A stretch of 64,000 nt of DNA from Methanococcus voltae (GTDB lineage: Archaea; AGJL01; Methanococci; Methanococcales; Methanococcaceae): positions 1 through 64,000 of the forward strand of contig NZ_JAGGMO010000003.1 of NCBI RefSeq assembly GCF_017875395.1, written 5' to 3'. Numbering within the stretch: position 1 is the first letter of the stretch; the number at the start of each line of letters is the position of its first letter. Positions 38,711 to 49,118 of the stretch are shown here, one piece after another. The position numbers and the translations under genes are program-made. Below the pieces are notes generated by a model. The model worked only from the letters and a program-made list of their open reading frames with translations, was not told where the DNA came from and did no database searches.

Positions 38711-39673
38711 ATGTATTTTAATAAATTATCTACAATAGAAAGAGTATACAACATAGGATTAGAACATGATTCAATAGAATATTTGTTTAATTACATAAAC
38801 AAATTTATATTGGAAAGTGAAAGCGATTTAATAAAATTGTACGACTTAAAAATATTAAATAAGCTTAGTGTAAGTCAAATAATGTCTTCAAGAGTTGTTA
38901 CAGTTAATGAAAATGATTCTGTAGATTTTTTAAATAGTGTGATACGGAAGCATAAACATTTGGGCTATCCCGTCGTAGATTCTGACAAAGAACTTGTTGG
39001 AATTGTTACATTCAATGATCTTGAAAAGAAATCAGTGCTGGGAAAAACAAAAATAAAGGATATTATGACCAAATCTAAGGATTTGGTAACTATAAGATGC
39101 GATGAATCTGCTTTAGCTGCTCAAAAATTAATGATAAGAAGTAAAGTTGGTAGATTAATAGTTTTAGATGAAGAAAACAATATATTGGGCATTATAAGTA
39201 AAACCGATATTTTAAAAACCAATGAAATATACAGTAAAAAAAATACAAAAATAAAAGATTGTAAGCATATTACAAACCTTTACTTCTATGATACAGACAT
39301 TACAAAGCTTGAAAGGCTTAAAGATAGCATAATAATACTTATGAGTGCTAGAGGATATATAATTTCCGAAAAAGAAGATTACGTAGAAGTAAAATCAAGA
39401 GATTGGGACGCATTTGCTAAATTGGTTAAAAATAATAACGGAGAATTATCTCATATATCTATTGACACCAAATTATTGGATATTATGAGTATTAAAGTTA
39501 TTAAAGAAATGATGAAAACGATTGAAAAAGAAAAATTTGAAGAAATCGTTATTACTGACCACGTCACAATGGTAAATGAAAAATCAGCAATACAAAGAGT
39601 TATTACAGACTTTGCGTTATTTGAAGATAGTAAAAGGACTTTTGGTACAATTACCGTTCGAGTGGACTTATAA
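38711..39673 (+). CDS. CBS-domain protein with unknown N- and C-terminal regions
   Basis: The 320-residue protein has a helical N terminus (1-50) and a CBS pair: VSQIMSSRVVTVNENDS...GIVTFNDL at about 54-105 and IKDIMTKSKDLVTIRCDES...GIISKTDIL at about 115-170. A C-terminal region of ~150 residues that I do not recognise follows. It contains HISIDTKLL and TFGTITVRVDL and looks like a mixed alpha/beta fold. It probably senses a nucleotide and passes the signal through the C-terminal part. GGTGATATT precedes the ATG. Confidence 0.8.
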   Translation: MYFNKLSTIERVYNIGLEHDSIEYLFNYINKFILESESDLIKLYDLKILNKLSVSQIMSSRVVTVNENDSVDFLNSVIRKHKHLGYPVVDSDKELVGIVTFNDLEKKSVLGKTKIKDIMTKSKDLVTIRCDESALAAQKLMIRSKVGRLIVLDEENNILGIISKTDILKTNEIYSKKNTKIKDCKHITNLYFYDTDITKLERLKDSIIILMSARGYIISEKEDYVEVKSRDWDAFAKLVKNNNGELSHISIDTKLLDIMSIKVIKEMMKTIEKEKFEEIVITDHVTMVNEKSAIQRVITDFALFEDSKRTFGTITVRVDL

Positions 39674-39784
39674 TTAAAAAAGTAAATTACTAAAAAAAAT
39701 AAAAATAATAATTAAAAATATTATTCGTATTATAATATTATATATATCAAAATCTTATTCTATATTTTGTAATAAATTAAATTA

Positions 39785-40513
39785 TTAAATTTTAAAATTA
39801 TTCACTGCAGTTATGGCGTCCTGTAATTTAAAATTATTTTTATAAAGTGCAGAACCTACAACAACACCAGCTACGCCTATTTTTTTGAATTCAATTAAAT
39901 CTTCGATTGTTGTTACTCCACCAGATGCTATAATTGGTATTTTTAAGTTATCAACGAGTTCTTTTGTAGGTGTGATGTTTATACCATTTAAAAGACCTTC
40001 AGAGTCCACGTTTGTAAATAATATACTACCAGCACCTTTTTCTTCTAAAATTTTACCCATTTGGACGGGCGTGTACTCTGTTTTTTCTTTCCATCCTTTT
40101 ATAACTACTTTACCATCTTTTGCATCTAATGCAACCATTATTTTTTCACTACCTACTTTTTTAGCAAGTTCTTCAACAAAATCAGGGTTTTGAACTGCTA
40201 CAGTACCTATAATAACTTTATTAATTCCTAAATCTACTAATTCTTCCACATCTTCCATAGTCCTTATACCGCCACCCATTTGGACAGGTACTTGTGACTC
40301 TTGAATTATTTTTTTAACACAGGGTAAATTTACGCGCTCTCCATCAATTGCACCATCCAAATCTACCAAGTGCAGCATCTCTGCACCATTTTCTACCCAC
40401 ATTTTAGCTATTTCGTCAGGGTTATCATACTCCACATGTCTCTTTGTAGGGTCTCCTTGTATTAACTGCACGCATTTGCCTTCTTTCATATCCACAGCTG
40501 GTATAATATACAT
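39785..40513 (-). CDS. hisA: ProFAR isomerase of histidine synthesis
   Basis: HisA catalyses the Amadori rearrangement of ProFAR to PRFAR. The 242-residue (beta-alpha)8 barrel has [19 protein letters not shown] with the catalytic Asp at residue 8 and the second catalytic Asp in [15 protein letters not shown]. The phosphate-binding loops [10 protein letters not shown] and [11 protein letters not shown] are also present. The start was set at the ATG of MYIIPAVD since GGTGA lies 4 bases upstream. An ATG overlapping that site would add four residues. No other his gene is adjacent. Confidence 0.95.
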   Translation of the reverse strand: MYIIPAVDMKEGKCVQLIQGDPTKRHVEYDNPDEIAKMWVENGAEMLHLVDLDGAIDGERVNLPCVKKIIQESQVPVQMGGGIRTMEDVEELVDLGINKVIIGTVAVQNPDFVEELAKKVGSEKIMVALDAKDGKVVIKGWKEKTEYTPVQMGKILEEKGAGSILFTNVDSEGLLNGINITPTKELVDNLKIPIIASGGVTTIEDLIEFKKIGVAGVVVGSALYKNNFKLQDAITAVNNFKI

Positions 40514-40679
40514 CAGTTTCACCATCTAAAATTTTAATACAATTCCATTATAATTTTAATACATATCAAAATACATTTTATATAATTATATTATTATTCA
40601 TTTATACGGACGTATTCTTATAAATTTTAATTACATTATTACATCCATTGGTAAGATAATTATTGCATTTAATTAAAAA

Positions 40680-42395
40680 TTATAAATATCTACCCTTTTT
40701 TTCAACTTTATCAATCATTTTTAAAGTTTTATCATAATCTTTAGAAATTTTGTAGCCTTCGAGAATATTATTCCAAATTTCATCAAATTGTTTGTAATGC
40801 GTACTTATTAGCGCTTTTTTCAAAACAATTAAATCAATTGCCTTATCCTCGAAAACGTCAGTATACTTTGCCAATCCAAAATCTAACACGTATAATTTAC
40901 ATAAATCATTGTCTTGACTAACCATAAAATTAGAGGTAGTTAAATCATTGTGAATTATGTTTTCATTGTGCATTTTAGCAATTGATTCGCCGACTTTAAT
41001 TAATAAATTTTTTAAATTAGGATTGTTAGGAGTGTAATTGCTCAATATGAAATCTTTTAAAGATACTCCATCAATGAATTCCATTATTATGCTATTTTCA
41101 TCTTTATTTATATCATATACTGCAGGAGTGCAAATTCCTAAATTTTTAACGTTATTTAAAAACCTTGCTTCTTTTACAGTCCTTCTTTGCCTTATAAGAG
41201 TATCTAAATCACTTACACGGTAACCTTTAACAATTCTAGTCTTCTTAATAGATTTATTACCCAAATAATCAATAATTTCAATATCTGCCTCAGCACCTTT
41301 TCCAATTAAATTTTCAGGAATTAATCGTTGAGCTTCATTCATTTTTTCATTTTTAACGATCCAATTTACACTTACCATATCTGCACGGTAATTTGGCATG
41401 ATTTTTGTATCGTTTAAATCAGTTCTTTTTCCATTTATATATTGTAAAATCCCTAACCAGCCTATCATAGCTCCATTATCGCCACAATATTGTTTTTCAG
41501 GCACATAAAAGTCAACATTTTGCTCATCACACATTTTTTGTAGCATTTCTTTTAAACGATCGTTTGCAGCAACTCCACCAACCAACATTACTTCTGACTT
41601 ATTGGTGTGTGCTAAAGCTCTTTCTGTTATCTCGGTTAACATTGCGAAAGCCGTTTCTTGCAAAGAGTAGCATACATCTTCTAAGTTATAATCTTTGGTA
41701 GTATCCTTTGACTTCTTAATTGCAGCAGTTAGCAACCCTGAAAGGGATAAATCCATACCTTTTATAGTATATGGCAATTTTAGATAGTTTCCATAATCTT
41801 TTGAGTTATCGTTTGATTTTTTTGCCATTTGTTCAATATACACGCCACCAGGGTGCGGTAATCCACAACTTCTTGCAAATTGATCCAAACAGTTTCCTAT
41901 GGCTATATCGTGAGTTTCACCGATTACCCTATATTTATCACCCACATAAGCTAAAATTTGAGTATTTCCACCACTTACATATAATGTTAAAGGGTCTTTT
42001 GCAGGAGTTTTCAATTTTCCGATCTCTACGTGACCTACACAATGATTAACACCGATTATGGGCTTATTTAATGAAAGAGCCAAAGCTCTCCCTGCTGTTG
42101 CAGTAACTCTTAAACTTGGACCTAAACCCGGACCTTGAGAAAAAGCCACCAAATCAATATCTTTTGGATCCACAGTTTTAAATGCGTCTTTTAAAAGTTT
42201 TACAAATGTTTCCGCGTGATGATCTGCAGCTTCACGAGGATTTATGCCTTGTAATGGTGGTTTGTAGATTATTGTATTATTATACAATACTTCACCATCC
42301 TCGGTGATTATACCCACACCTGTTTTTTCGGCAGTCCCCTCTAAACCCAAACAAACTAATTTTTTACTTTTTTGATTCATAATTCTCAACTTCAT
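40680..42395 (-). CDS. Kae1-Bud32 fusion (t6A tRNA-modification, KEOPS complex)
   Basis: The N-terminal ~330 residues are Kae1, which transfers the threonylcarbamoyl group to A37 of tRNA. The metal ligands H118 and H122 sit in [10 protein letters not shown], and [11 protein letters not shown] is near 88. The C-terminal part is Bud32, a small atypical kinase/ATPase with [21 protein letters not shown] and [10 protein letters not shown]. The fusion is normal in Methanococcales. The start ATG at 42395 has only a weak binding site, and an ATG five codons later is possible. Confidence 0.95.
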   Translation of the reverse strand: MKLRIMNQKSKKLVCLGLEGTAEKTGVGIITEDGEVLYNNTIIYKPPLQGINPREAADHHAETFVKLLKDAFKTVDPKDIDLVAFSQGPGLGPSLRVTATAGRALALSLNKPIIGVNHCVGHVEIGKLKTPAKDPLTLYVSGGNTQILAYVGDKYRVIGETHDIAIGNCLDQFARSCGLPHPGGVYIEQMAKKSNDNSKDYGNYLKLPYTIKGMDLSLSGLLTAAIKKSKDTTKDYNLEDVCYSLQETAFAMLTEITERALAHTNKSEVMLVGGVAANDRLKEMLQKMCDEQNVDFYVPEKQYCGDNGAMIGWLGILQYINGKRTDLNDTKIMPNYRADMVSVNWIVKNEKMNEAQRLIPENLIGKGAEADIEIIDYLGNKSIKKTRIVKGYRVSDLDTLIRQRRTVKEARFLNNVKNLGICTPAVYDINKDENSIIMEFIDGVSLKDFILSNYTPNNPNLKNLLIKVGESIAKMHNENIIHNDLTTSNFMVSQDNDLCKLYVLDFGLAKYTDVFEDKAIDLIVLKKALISTHYKQFDEIWNNILEGYKISKDYDKTLKMIDKVEKKGRYL

Positions 42396-42420
42396 ATTAT
42401 CTAAAATATTATTCTAAAAT

Positions 42421-42453
42421 ATCATTCTAATATCATTCTAATATCATTCTAAA
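42421..42453. repeat. 11-bp tandem repeat between kae1-bud32 and thrS
   Basis: ATCATTCTAAT occurs at 42421-42431 and 42432-42442, followed by ATCATTCTAAA at 42443-42453. A degenerate copy (ATTATTCTAAA) precedes them near 42408. The array lies 26 bases upstream of the kae1-bud32 start, in the promoter or leader of that gene on the minus strand. Confidence 0.75.
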
Positions 42454-42679
42454 ATATCATAATATTGATATGTTAATTAACTATTTAAATTAAATATTTA
42501 TAATATGTAAGTAAATAAGTATGTGAATTATATCAATTTATAATTTCATAACTCAGAATAGAAAAAATCATATTTCGAGTAACTATAACAATATTATATC
42601 GATGATATTAGTATCAATTAATCAAATATTAAAAAATAGTAAAATAAAATTATAATTCAAATTCATAATGAGGGACATA

Positions 42680-44569
42680 ATGAAAACTTTAATGATACAC
42701 TCTGATTATTTAGAATATGAAGCTAAACAAAAAACCAAAATGGCTGAAGAAACCGAAAAATTAAGCGGAAAAATGGACGAATGTTTAACCGTTTTTATAG
42801 CTGTTGAAAGAGATGATGAATCTGACCCTGAAGCTGTTGTTAAAAACGTTGTTGACGAAATAAAGAAAACTGCTGAAAATTTAAAAGTTGAAAATATTGT
42901 AATATACCCATATGCTCACCTTTCAAGCAATTTGGGCTCCCCTGATGTTGCTAAAAAGATTTTAAAAGATGTTGAAGAAGTTTTAGCACCTGAATACAAT
43001 GTTTTAAGGTCACCATTTGGATGGTACAAAGCATTTAAAATTAGCTGTAAAGGTCACCCATTGAGTGAACTTTCAAGACAAATCAGTGCTGAAAGAAAGG
43101 AAGACGCTGAGGAAAAGGAAAAATCAAAAACCACTTTCTATGTTGTAGACAAAGACTTTAATTTAATCGAAATGAATGAAGAAAGTGTTAAAACCGTTGA
43201 AGATGATGGTTTAAAAGCATTATTAAAACACGAATTGGGAATTAAAGAAAATAAAGAAGATAAAAAAAGCAAAAAGAAAAGTGAAAGCGAACCTCCTCAC
43301 GTTACATACATTAAAGAGAAAGAAATTTGCGATTACGAACCAAGTTCAGACGCAGGTCACTTTAGATGGTACCCAAAAGGTAAATTAATCAGAGATTTAT
43401 TATCAGACTATGTTTACGATTTAGTTGTTAAATACGGAGCTATGCCTGTTGAAACTCCTGTAATGTACGATTTAGGAAACAAAGCAATTAAAGAGCATGC
43501 TGATAAATTTGGAGAAAGACAATATAGGTTCAGACAAAGCAATAAAGACTTAATGTTAAGATTTGCTGCTTGCTTTGGTCAATTTATGATGAAAAAAGAC
43601 ATGTACTTATTACCTAAGCACTTACCTTTAAAATTGTACGAATTATCAACATACAGCTTCAGATACGAACAAAGAGGAGAATTAGTAGGTTTAAAAAGAT
43701 TGAGAGCATTCACAATGCCTGATATGCACACTGTTTGTATGGATATGGAACAAGCAAAACAAGCATTTGAAGAACAGTTCTGGATGGGCTTAAAAACAGG
43801 TGATGATTTAAAAACACCTTATTCAATCATATTTAGATTTACACAAGACTTCTACGATGAACACAAAGATTGGTTATACAACATAATCACAGAATACAGA
43901 GCTAAATATGGAAAAGACGTAGTTTTAGAGATTTTACCTGCAAGAAAACACTACTGGATTGGTAAAGTTGATATGGCTGTTGTAGATAGCTTTGGAAGAC
44001 CTATTGAGAACCCTACAGTTCAAATCGATGTAGAAAGTGCTAAAAGATTCGATATCACAGTAAATGACGGAGATAAGAAAATAAACCCTATTATCTTACA
44101 CTGTTCACCTACAGGTAGTGTTGAGAGAGTATTATGTGGTTTATTAGAAGGAGCTTACTTAAACACCCTAGAAGATGTGCCTCCAATGTTACCTACTTGG
44201 TTAGCACCTATTCAAGTTAGAGTTATACCAGTTTCAGACAAACATCAAGAATATGCACTTTCAGTTGCTGAAACGTTAAGAGCTAACGGAATAAGAGCTG
44301 ATTATGATGATAGAGAAGAAAGTATCGGTAAAAAAATCAGAAATGCTGGTAAAGACTGGTCTATGTACGTTGTAGTTATTGGTGACGAGGAAATGGAAAA
44401 TGGTAACTTAAACGTAACCATTAGAGCTAAATCTTCAACCAAAAAACCAGTTAAAGAAGTAATGACCTTAGATGAGTTAATAAGCAATATAAAATCAGAA
44501 ACTGAAGATTGTCCGGTTAGACCATTGCCATTGCCTATTAAATGTTCTGTACAACCAATATTCAGATAA
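42680..44569 (+). CDS. thrS: Threonyl-tRNA synthetase (archaeal type)
   Basis: ThrRS charges tRNA-Thr. The 629-residue protein has the archaeal N-terminal editing domain related to D-aminoacyl-tRNA deacylases (MKTLMIHSDYLEYEAKQKTK start). A class II catalytic core follows (RQSNKDLMLRFAACFG; FRYEQRGELVGLKRLRAF; AVVDSFGRPIENPTVQID). The C-terminal anticodon domain contains QVRVIPVSDKHQEYA. The ATG at 42680 follows AGGGA by 4 bases. An in-frame ATG at 42668 precedes that site. Confidence 0.95.
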   Translation: MKTLMIHSDYLEYEAKQKTKMAEETEKLSGKMDECLTVFIAVERDDESDPEAVVKNVVDEIKKTAENLKVENIVIYPYAHLSSNLGSPDVAKKILKDVEEVLAPEYNVLRSPFGWYKAFKISCKGHPLSELSRQISAERKEDAEEKEKSKTTFYVVDKDFNLIEMNEESVKTVEDDGLKALLKHELGIKENKEDKKSKKKSESEPPHVTYIKEKEICDYEPSSDAGHFRWYPKGKLIRDLLSDYVYDLVVKYGAMPVETPVMYDLGNKAIKEHADKFGERQYRFRQSNKDLMLRFAACFGQFMMKKDMYLLPKHLPLKLYELSTYSFRYEQRGELVGLKRLRAFTMPDMHTVCMDMEQAKQAFEEQFWMGLKTGDDLKTPYSIIFRFTQDFYDEHKDWLYNIITEYRAKYGKDVVLEILPARKHYWIGKVDMAVVDSFGRPIENPTVQIDVESAKRFDITVNDGDKKINPIILHCSPTGSVERVLCGLLEGAYLNTLEDVPPMLPTWLAPIQVRVIPVSDKHQEYALSVAETLRANGIRADYDDREESIGKKIRNAGKDWSMYVVVIGDEEMENGNLNVTIRAKSSTKKPVKEVMTLDELISNIKSETEDCPVRPLPLPIKCSVQPIFR

Positions 44570-44728
44570 GGTATTAAAAATAATAATAAAATAATAAAAT
44601 ACTTTTTTCATTTTTTGAGATATTTAAAACTTAAAATTTAAAATAAATAATTTAATAAAAAAAAAGATATAATGTATATTATATGTCATATTGTGATAAT
44701 ATGTATTATATTTGTATATTTAAATTAA

Positions 44729-45367
44729 TTATGCTTTTTCGTTTCTACTTAATGCAATTATCCCATTTGCAACTGAAACAGCCACCGGAGTTCCGCCTTT
44801 TGGACCTATTGTTGAAATAGCGCTATTTTCCGAATTCCTCAATAATTCTTTAGATTCTGCAGCTTTTACAAAGCCCACTGGTGCTCCTACAACTAAAGCA
44901 GGTTTTATATTTTCTTCTTTTGTCAATCTAACAATTTCGATTAATGCGGTTGGTGCATTACCTATTACAACAACTCCGCCATCAATTTTATCCTTCAATA
45001 ACCTCATTGCAGCTTCTGCTCTTGTTATTTGTTCTTTTTTTGCCAATTCGATTGTTTCTTCACTTTTTATATTGTTGTAAATATTTTCATACCTAATTCC
45101 TGCTTCAACCATTGAAATATCCACAATTATGGGTTTTCCATTTTTTATTGCTTCAACGCCGTTTTTTACTGCATCATCGGTAAAGTCCATTAATTTTGCA
45201 TACTCGGGGTCAGCGGTAGCGTGAACAACTCTTTCAATTATGCCCATTTGTTCTTCAGTATAATCTCCGTATTTTTCCCCTAAAACATCTTTTATCTTTA
45301 ATTTTACTATTTCCCTTGATTTTTCAGCAATATCTAATCCATCTTTCGTAATTGCTCCCATAAACAT
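44729..45367 (-). CDS. cbiC: Cobalt-precorrin-8 methylmutase
   Basis: CbiC moves a methyl group from C11 to C12 of the corrin ring to give cobyrinic acid in cobamide synthesis. The 212-residue protein shows ERVVHATADPEYAKLMDFTDDAV near residues 45-67 with the catalytic His, DISMVEAGIR near 93 and IGNAPTAL plus GAPVGFVKAAESKELL. The ATG follows GGTGAAATA. Methanogens need the product for the corrinoid methyltransferases Mtr and MesA-type methionine synthase. Confidence 0.93.
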   Translation of the reverse strand: MFMGAITKDGLDIAEKSREIVKLKIKDVLGEKYGDYTEEQMGIIERVVHATADPEYAKLMDFTDDAVKNGVEAIKNGKPIIVDISMVEAGIRYENIYNNIKSEETIELAKKEQITRAEAAMRLLKDKIDGGVVVIGNAPTALIEIVRLTKEENIKPALVVGAPVGFVKAAESKELLRNSENSAISTIGPKGGTPVAVSVANGIIALSRNEKA

Positions 45368-45603
45368 TATTTCACCAGCTATCTAAAGGTTTATACTTTA
45401 AAATTTATATCGGGGTTGTACTACATTTCACATGTGTATATTAAAGTTATGTTTAATTATATTATTGTTTAATTTATTATAGTACTATAAAATAATAATA
45501 TTATAAATAGATATGGAAATTAATTTTAAATTAGTTAATAATATCTTTGAATATAAAAAAATGGAACCATACATAAAAACAAAAATTATGATGAAAAAAG
45601 TAA

Positions 45604-45620
45604 AAATTCATTTTTTGAAT
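45604..45620 (-). terminator. Possible hairpin terminator after the DUF356-like gene
   Basis: AATTCA and TGAATT form a 6-bp stem around a five-base T/A-rich loop, a few bases beyond the stop of the minus-strand gene. No long U-run follows on that strand, so the call is weak. Confidence 0.3.
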
Positions 45621-45624
45621 TAGA

Positions 45625-46065
45625 TTAAATATAAACATATATTTCATTATCTAAAACTTTTATAATTTCAGATTCCTGTTCTAATTCATTGTTAATTACT
45701 TCAATATCAGCTTTTAAACAGTCTTGTATTGCTACACTTAAAATATGTTGAACAGTTTCATCTTTTGAATATAATTTAACAGGTAATTTGTGGAATTTTG
45801 ATAATCTTGCAATATCTCTTAATGCAAATCTCACTTCGGCGTATAATACCACATTAGACATAGCTTCTTCAACATTTTTCTTAAAACCAAATAATACGGG
45901 ATATTCTTGTTGTGTTATTTCATCTTTTTTAATTTCATGTTGAACTTCATAGTTTGATAATAATCTACCAATTACTGATTGAGGTAAGCCTGCAGGGATT
46001 TTTACTTCCATAATCTCAAATTCAGGGTTGTTAAATTCGTTATTTTCGCTATTTTTTGCATCCAT
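45625..46065 (-). CDS. DUF356-like archaeal protein, unknown function
   Basis: In this 146-residue protein a short acidic Asn/Glu-rich N terminus (1-18) is followed by a compact alpha/beta domain. Its features are IPAGLPQSVIGRLLSNYE, ALRDIARLSKFHKLPVKLYSKDETVQ and DIEVINNELEQESEIIKVL. I tentatively link it to the archaeal DUF356 family, whose role is not known to me. The start ATG was chosen just after GGTGTGAAA. An in-frame GTG inside that site would add three residues. It lies 120 bases downstream of rfcS on the same strand, so co-transcription with the clamp loader gene is possible. Confidence 0.55.
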   Translation of the reverse strand: MDAKNSENNEFNNPEFEIMEVKIPAGLPQSVIGRLLSNYEVQHEIKKDEITQQEYPVLFGFKKNVEEAMSNVVLYAEVRFALRDIARLSKFHKLPVKLYSKDETVQHILSVAIQDCLKADIEVINNELEQESEIIKVLDNEIYVYI

Positions 46066-46185
46066 TTTTTTCACACCATTTATTGTTACATTGTCTAAAT
46101 ATTACATCCTAAAAGTTAATCAAAACTATGACTTACTACGATATATATTTATTTGAAATTAATTTATACTTATTGTAAAATTAAC

Positions 46186-47130
46186 TTATAATGTCCCTAA
46201 TTTGGCCAACAATGCCGATAACTGAATTCTATCGTTTCCGCCTTCTACAATCCTAAAATCACATTCTGCTATAGCTTCAATTAACGATACTTTTTCATGT
46301 TCTTCAATATCTAAATATGGAACTTCTCTAAAGATTTGAGTAAGGATATCTTGTCCACCCATTCCCCAATCAATCATTAGTTTGTAAAGTTGTTCTCTGG
46401 ATTCCATAAATCTTGCGTTTAATGCCAAATCTACCATTTTCTTGATTTCATCAGGTCTAGCTCTTGAAGATACTTTGTAAACAATATCTTCAGTGACTTC
46501 ATTGGAAACTGCCGCTGCAGTCTGCAAAACATTTATTGATTTTCTCATATCGCCTTCTGATACGTAAATTATTGCATCGCTACCGCTTTTTTCTAGTGTT
46601 ATATTTTCACTTTTTGCAATGCGTTCCATGTATTCTAAAACATCTTCTGTTTTTAATGGTGAAAATCTGAATATTGCACACCTTGATTGAATTGGAGGAA
46701 TAATTTTACTTGGATAGTTGCAACTTAAAATAAATCTACAAATATCTGAATATTTCTCCATTGTACGTCTTAAAGCATTTTGAGCATCAGATGTTAAAGC
46801 GTCACTTTCATCAAGAAAAATGACTTTAAATGGCGCGTCTCCGATTGGTTTTGTCCTTGCAAAATCCTTTACTTTTGTCCTTATTACGTCGATACCTCTC
46901 TCGTCAGAACTGTTTAATTCTAAAAAGTTTTCTCTCCAATCTTCACCATAAAGGTCCTTTGCTAAACATAACGCTGCAGTAGTTTTTCCAACACCTGGGG
47001 AACCACTAAATAGCAAGTGTGGCATTGATTGCTTTTCAACATAATTTTTAAGTCTTTCTATTATTTCTTTTTGACCTACAATTTCACTTAAAGTATTTGG
47101 CCTGTATTTTTCAACCCATGGCTTTTGCAT
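46186..47130 (-). CDS. rfcS: Replication factor C small subunit
   Basis: RfcS is an AAA+ ATPase of the clamp loader that opens PCNA at primer ends. The 314-residue protein has the Walker A GSPGVGKT at 43-50, a Walker B ending DESD (107-110), and the RFC SRC motif at 149-151 with its arginine finger. The C-terminal collar domain follows. Archaeal members more often show DEAD or DEAD-like boxes, and DESD is a conservative variant. No intein is present, unlike some Methanocaldococcus homologues. The ATG follows GAGGGA. Confidence 0.95.
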   Translation of the reverse strand: MQKPWVEKYRPNTLSEIVGQKEIIERLKNYVEKQSMPHLLFSGSPGVGKTTAALCLAKDLYGEDWRENFLELNSSDERGIDVIRTKVKDFARTKPIGDAPFKVIFLDESDALTSDAQNALRRTMEKYSDICRFILSCNYPSKIIPPIQSRCAIFRFSPLKTEDVLEYMERIAKSENITLEKSGSDAIIYVSEGDMRKSINVLQTAAAVSNEVTEDIVYKVSSRARPDEIKKMVDLALNARFMESREQLYKLMIDWGMGGQDILTQIFREVPYLDIEEHEKVSLIEAIAECDFRIVEGGNDRIQLSALLAKLGTL

Positions 47131-47339
47131 GTTTTCCCTCGATTACTAAAAGATTAATTTTTGAAATACATTAAAGATAACGCTATAATCGTTATAGAAT
47201 GTTAAATAATATCTAATATCTTTTAAGATTTATTTATATATTTATAAATTAATTATAAGATAATCATAGCTTAATATATCGTATTATAAATTAATTTAAA
47301 GTATTTGTATAATATATGATTATTTTTTAGTTATTTTAG

Positions 47340-48557
47340 TTATTCTTTAGAAAATGTATATTTTACTAATTCCCCAAAGCGAGATTTTACAATATTTTTC
47401 TTACCCAAAACTTTAGCGTGGGCATCTAATTCAATAATTCCATAATCAAACATGTCTTTTATTGGATAATAAAGCCTAGGACCGTCACTTATACCAATTG
47501 TAACCACTTTTGGATTTTTTTCCTTAATCTGACTAAGTACTTTATCATCTAAAGCGTGCGGTACTCCCGAAACAAAGATTATGTCCGGAATTTCGTCAAT
47601 ATTGTTTGAATTAGACAACTTATTCAATATTTCGGAAGCTTTAGAACCTGTAATTGGGTATTCATCCAATCCTCCAGTTATGTAATCTATATGTATACCA
47701 TTTTCCTTAAATTCGGACAATACATTTTTTGCATCGTTTTTTACCTTTTCGAATCCCACACTACTATCTAAATTTGCAATATTTATTATAGTTACGTCAT
47801 CTTTGAAAGCTTTGTTTATTTCCACAATCGGATGTGAAAATAAGTACGATGTTTCTTTTTTTGCATTTAAAACGCAAGCTATTACAGGTTTTGATTTAGA
47901 ATTATTTACCTTATTTACATTATTTGAAGTATCCAAATTTCTTATTTTTTCCTTGAATATTTTTATCACTTCATCAATATCATCATCGTAAGTTGGCTTT
48001 AAATATTTTTTCTTTGCCATGCCTTTGGTCTTTTCTACTTCAGTGGCTTTATTTAATAATTCAACTTGCCTAGTAAATTCTTCTTCAGAAATTAAATTTA
48101 CATCTAAAGCACTTTCCATTGCCCTAATAGCTCCTATGGTATTGTCTGTAAGTCCACTGTGGATATCTACAGCAAGTATTAATTCATTATCCCCATATTC
48201 ATCATTTAAACCAGTTATATCTTCACCGATTATCATACTAGCACAAGTTCCTACAACCCCTATTTTTAATTGCCTAGATTCATCGGGGTTTTTAGAGTTT
48301 TTAGAGTCTTTTGAATCTTGCTCACGCAAATAAGATATAACGTCATCAATTACGTTCTTTAATTTTTCAGTTGCACCGAATATGAAGTCATTTTCATTCA
48401 TGGCCGTTGTAAATACCCTTATGCCATCTATTTCCAAAAGTCTTGCAGTTCTAAAACAGCAACCACTAGGTCCGTGCATTATTATGGCATCTACGCCCAT
48501 ATCTCTTAATTGGTACATTGTTGCGGCTATTGGAGAAGGTCTAGGGTGTAATATCAC
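47340..48557 (-). CDS. cfbD: Ni-sirohydrochlorin a,c-diamide reductive cyclase, catalytic subunit
   Basis: CfbD is the NifD-like subunit that, with the NifH-like CfbC, reduces and cyclises Ni-sirohydrochlorin a,c-diamide towards F430. The 405-residue protein begins MILHPRPSPIAATMYQLRDMGVDAIIMHGPSGCCFRT in form, with a Cys pair (33-34) near the presumed Fe-S site. Further blocks are GVVGTCASMIIGEDITG, DIHSGLTDNTIGA and FVSGVPHAL. The start is GTG, set by GAGTGATAAC. CfbC is not in view, but cfbB lies 4.2 kb away on the other strand. Confidence 0.92.
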   Translation of the reverse strand: MILHPRPSPIAATMYQLRDMGVDAIIMHGPSGCCFRTARLLEIDGIRVFTTAMNENDFIFGATEKLKNVIDDVISYLREQDSKDSKNSKNPDESRQLKIGVVGTCASMIIGEDITGLNDEYGDNELILAVDIHSGLTDNTIGAIRAMESALDVNLISEEEFTRQVELLNKATEVEKTKGMAKKKYLKPTYDDDIDEVIKIFKEKIRNLDTSNNVNKVNNSKSKPVIACVLNAKKETSYLFSHPIVEINKAFKDDVTIINIANLDSSVGFEKVKNDAKNVLSEFKENGIHIDYITGGLDEYPITGSKASEILNKLSNSNNIDEIPDIIFVSGVPHALDDKVLSQIKEKNPKVVTIGISDGPRLYYPIKDMFDYGIIELDAHAKVLGKKNIVKSRFGELVKYTFSKE

Positions 48558-49118
48558 GTTATCACTCGTATTTTTATAAATGCTATATTTATTATTTTTT
48601 ATTTTACTATTTTTATTTTATTTTATTTTTTAATATTCCTATTTTTTAATATTGTTATTATTATTAGCATTAGTATTATTGTAATTATTATAATATTTGA
48701 TTTAAATTTGATTTAATAAAATATAATATAGACCATAATCTAGAATATTATTAAATTTATTATTAGTAATAATATCAGTTATGCACTATTAATATTTTAT
48801 CAATAATTATCATTGCATTAAAATATCTATAATTTTATAATTTTATAATTTTTATACGATTTTTTCAGTATTTTAATATTAATTCCTAAGATGATTTGGG
48901 ATATATAATATATTTTATATATTATAAGATATATTAAAATTTATAGAGTCAATATTATTAGTTAGACATTTAAATTTAGATTAACTTAGTTACAGCATTT
49001 AAAAGCGTGGCTTGAAATATAAAATATACTATATATATTAAGTTATACCCATACTTATAATTACGACAAAAATATGAAAATATGAAAATATGAAAACGTG
49101 CTTTGGAGGAAGAAAAGC
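48558..49118. other. 561-base divergent intergenic region cfbD-DUF211 gene
   Basis: This AT-rich region contains an AT-only hairpin near 48907-48927 (8-bp arms, 5-base loop), a box A candidate CTATATATATT at 49029-49039 and three AAAATATG-like units near 49070-49093 just before the DUF211 binding site. No additional gene is evident. Confidence 0.5.
49029..49039 (+). promoter_or_regulatory. Box A candidate, DUF211 gene
   Basis: CTATATATATT lies 80 bases before the GTG start. Initiation near 49062 leaves a leader of about 55 bases containing the GGAGGA site. Confidence 0.4.

Noticed and set aside
45561-45623. Plus-strand 20-codon frame beginning MEPYIKTK
   Set aside because: It has no ribosome binding site and overlaps a likely terminator hairpin of the minus-strand gene.
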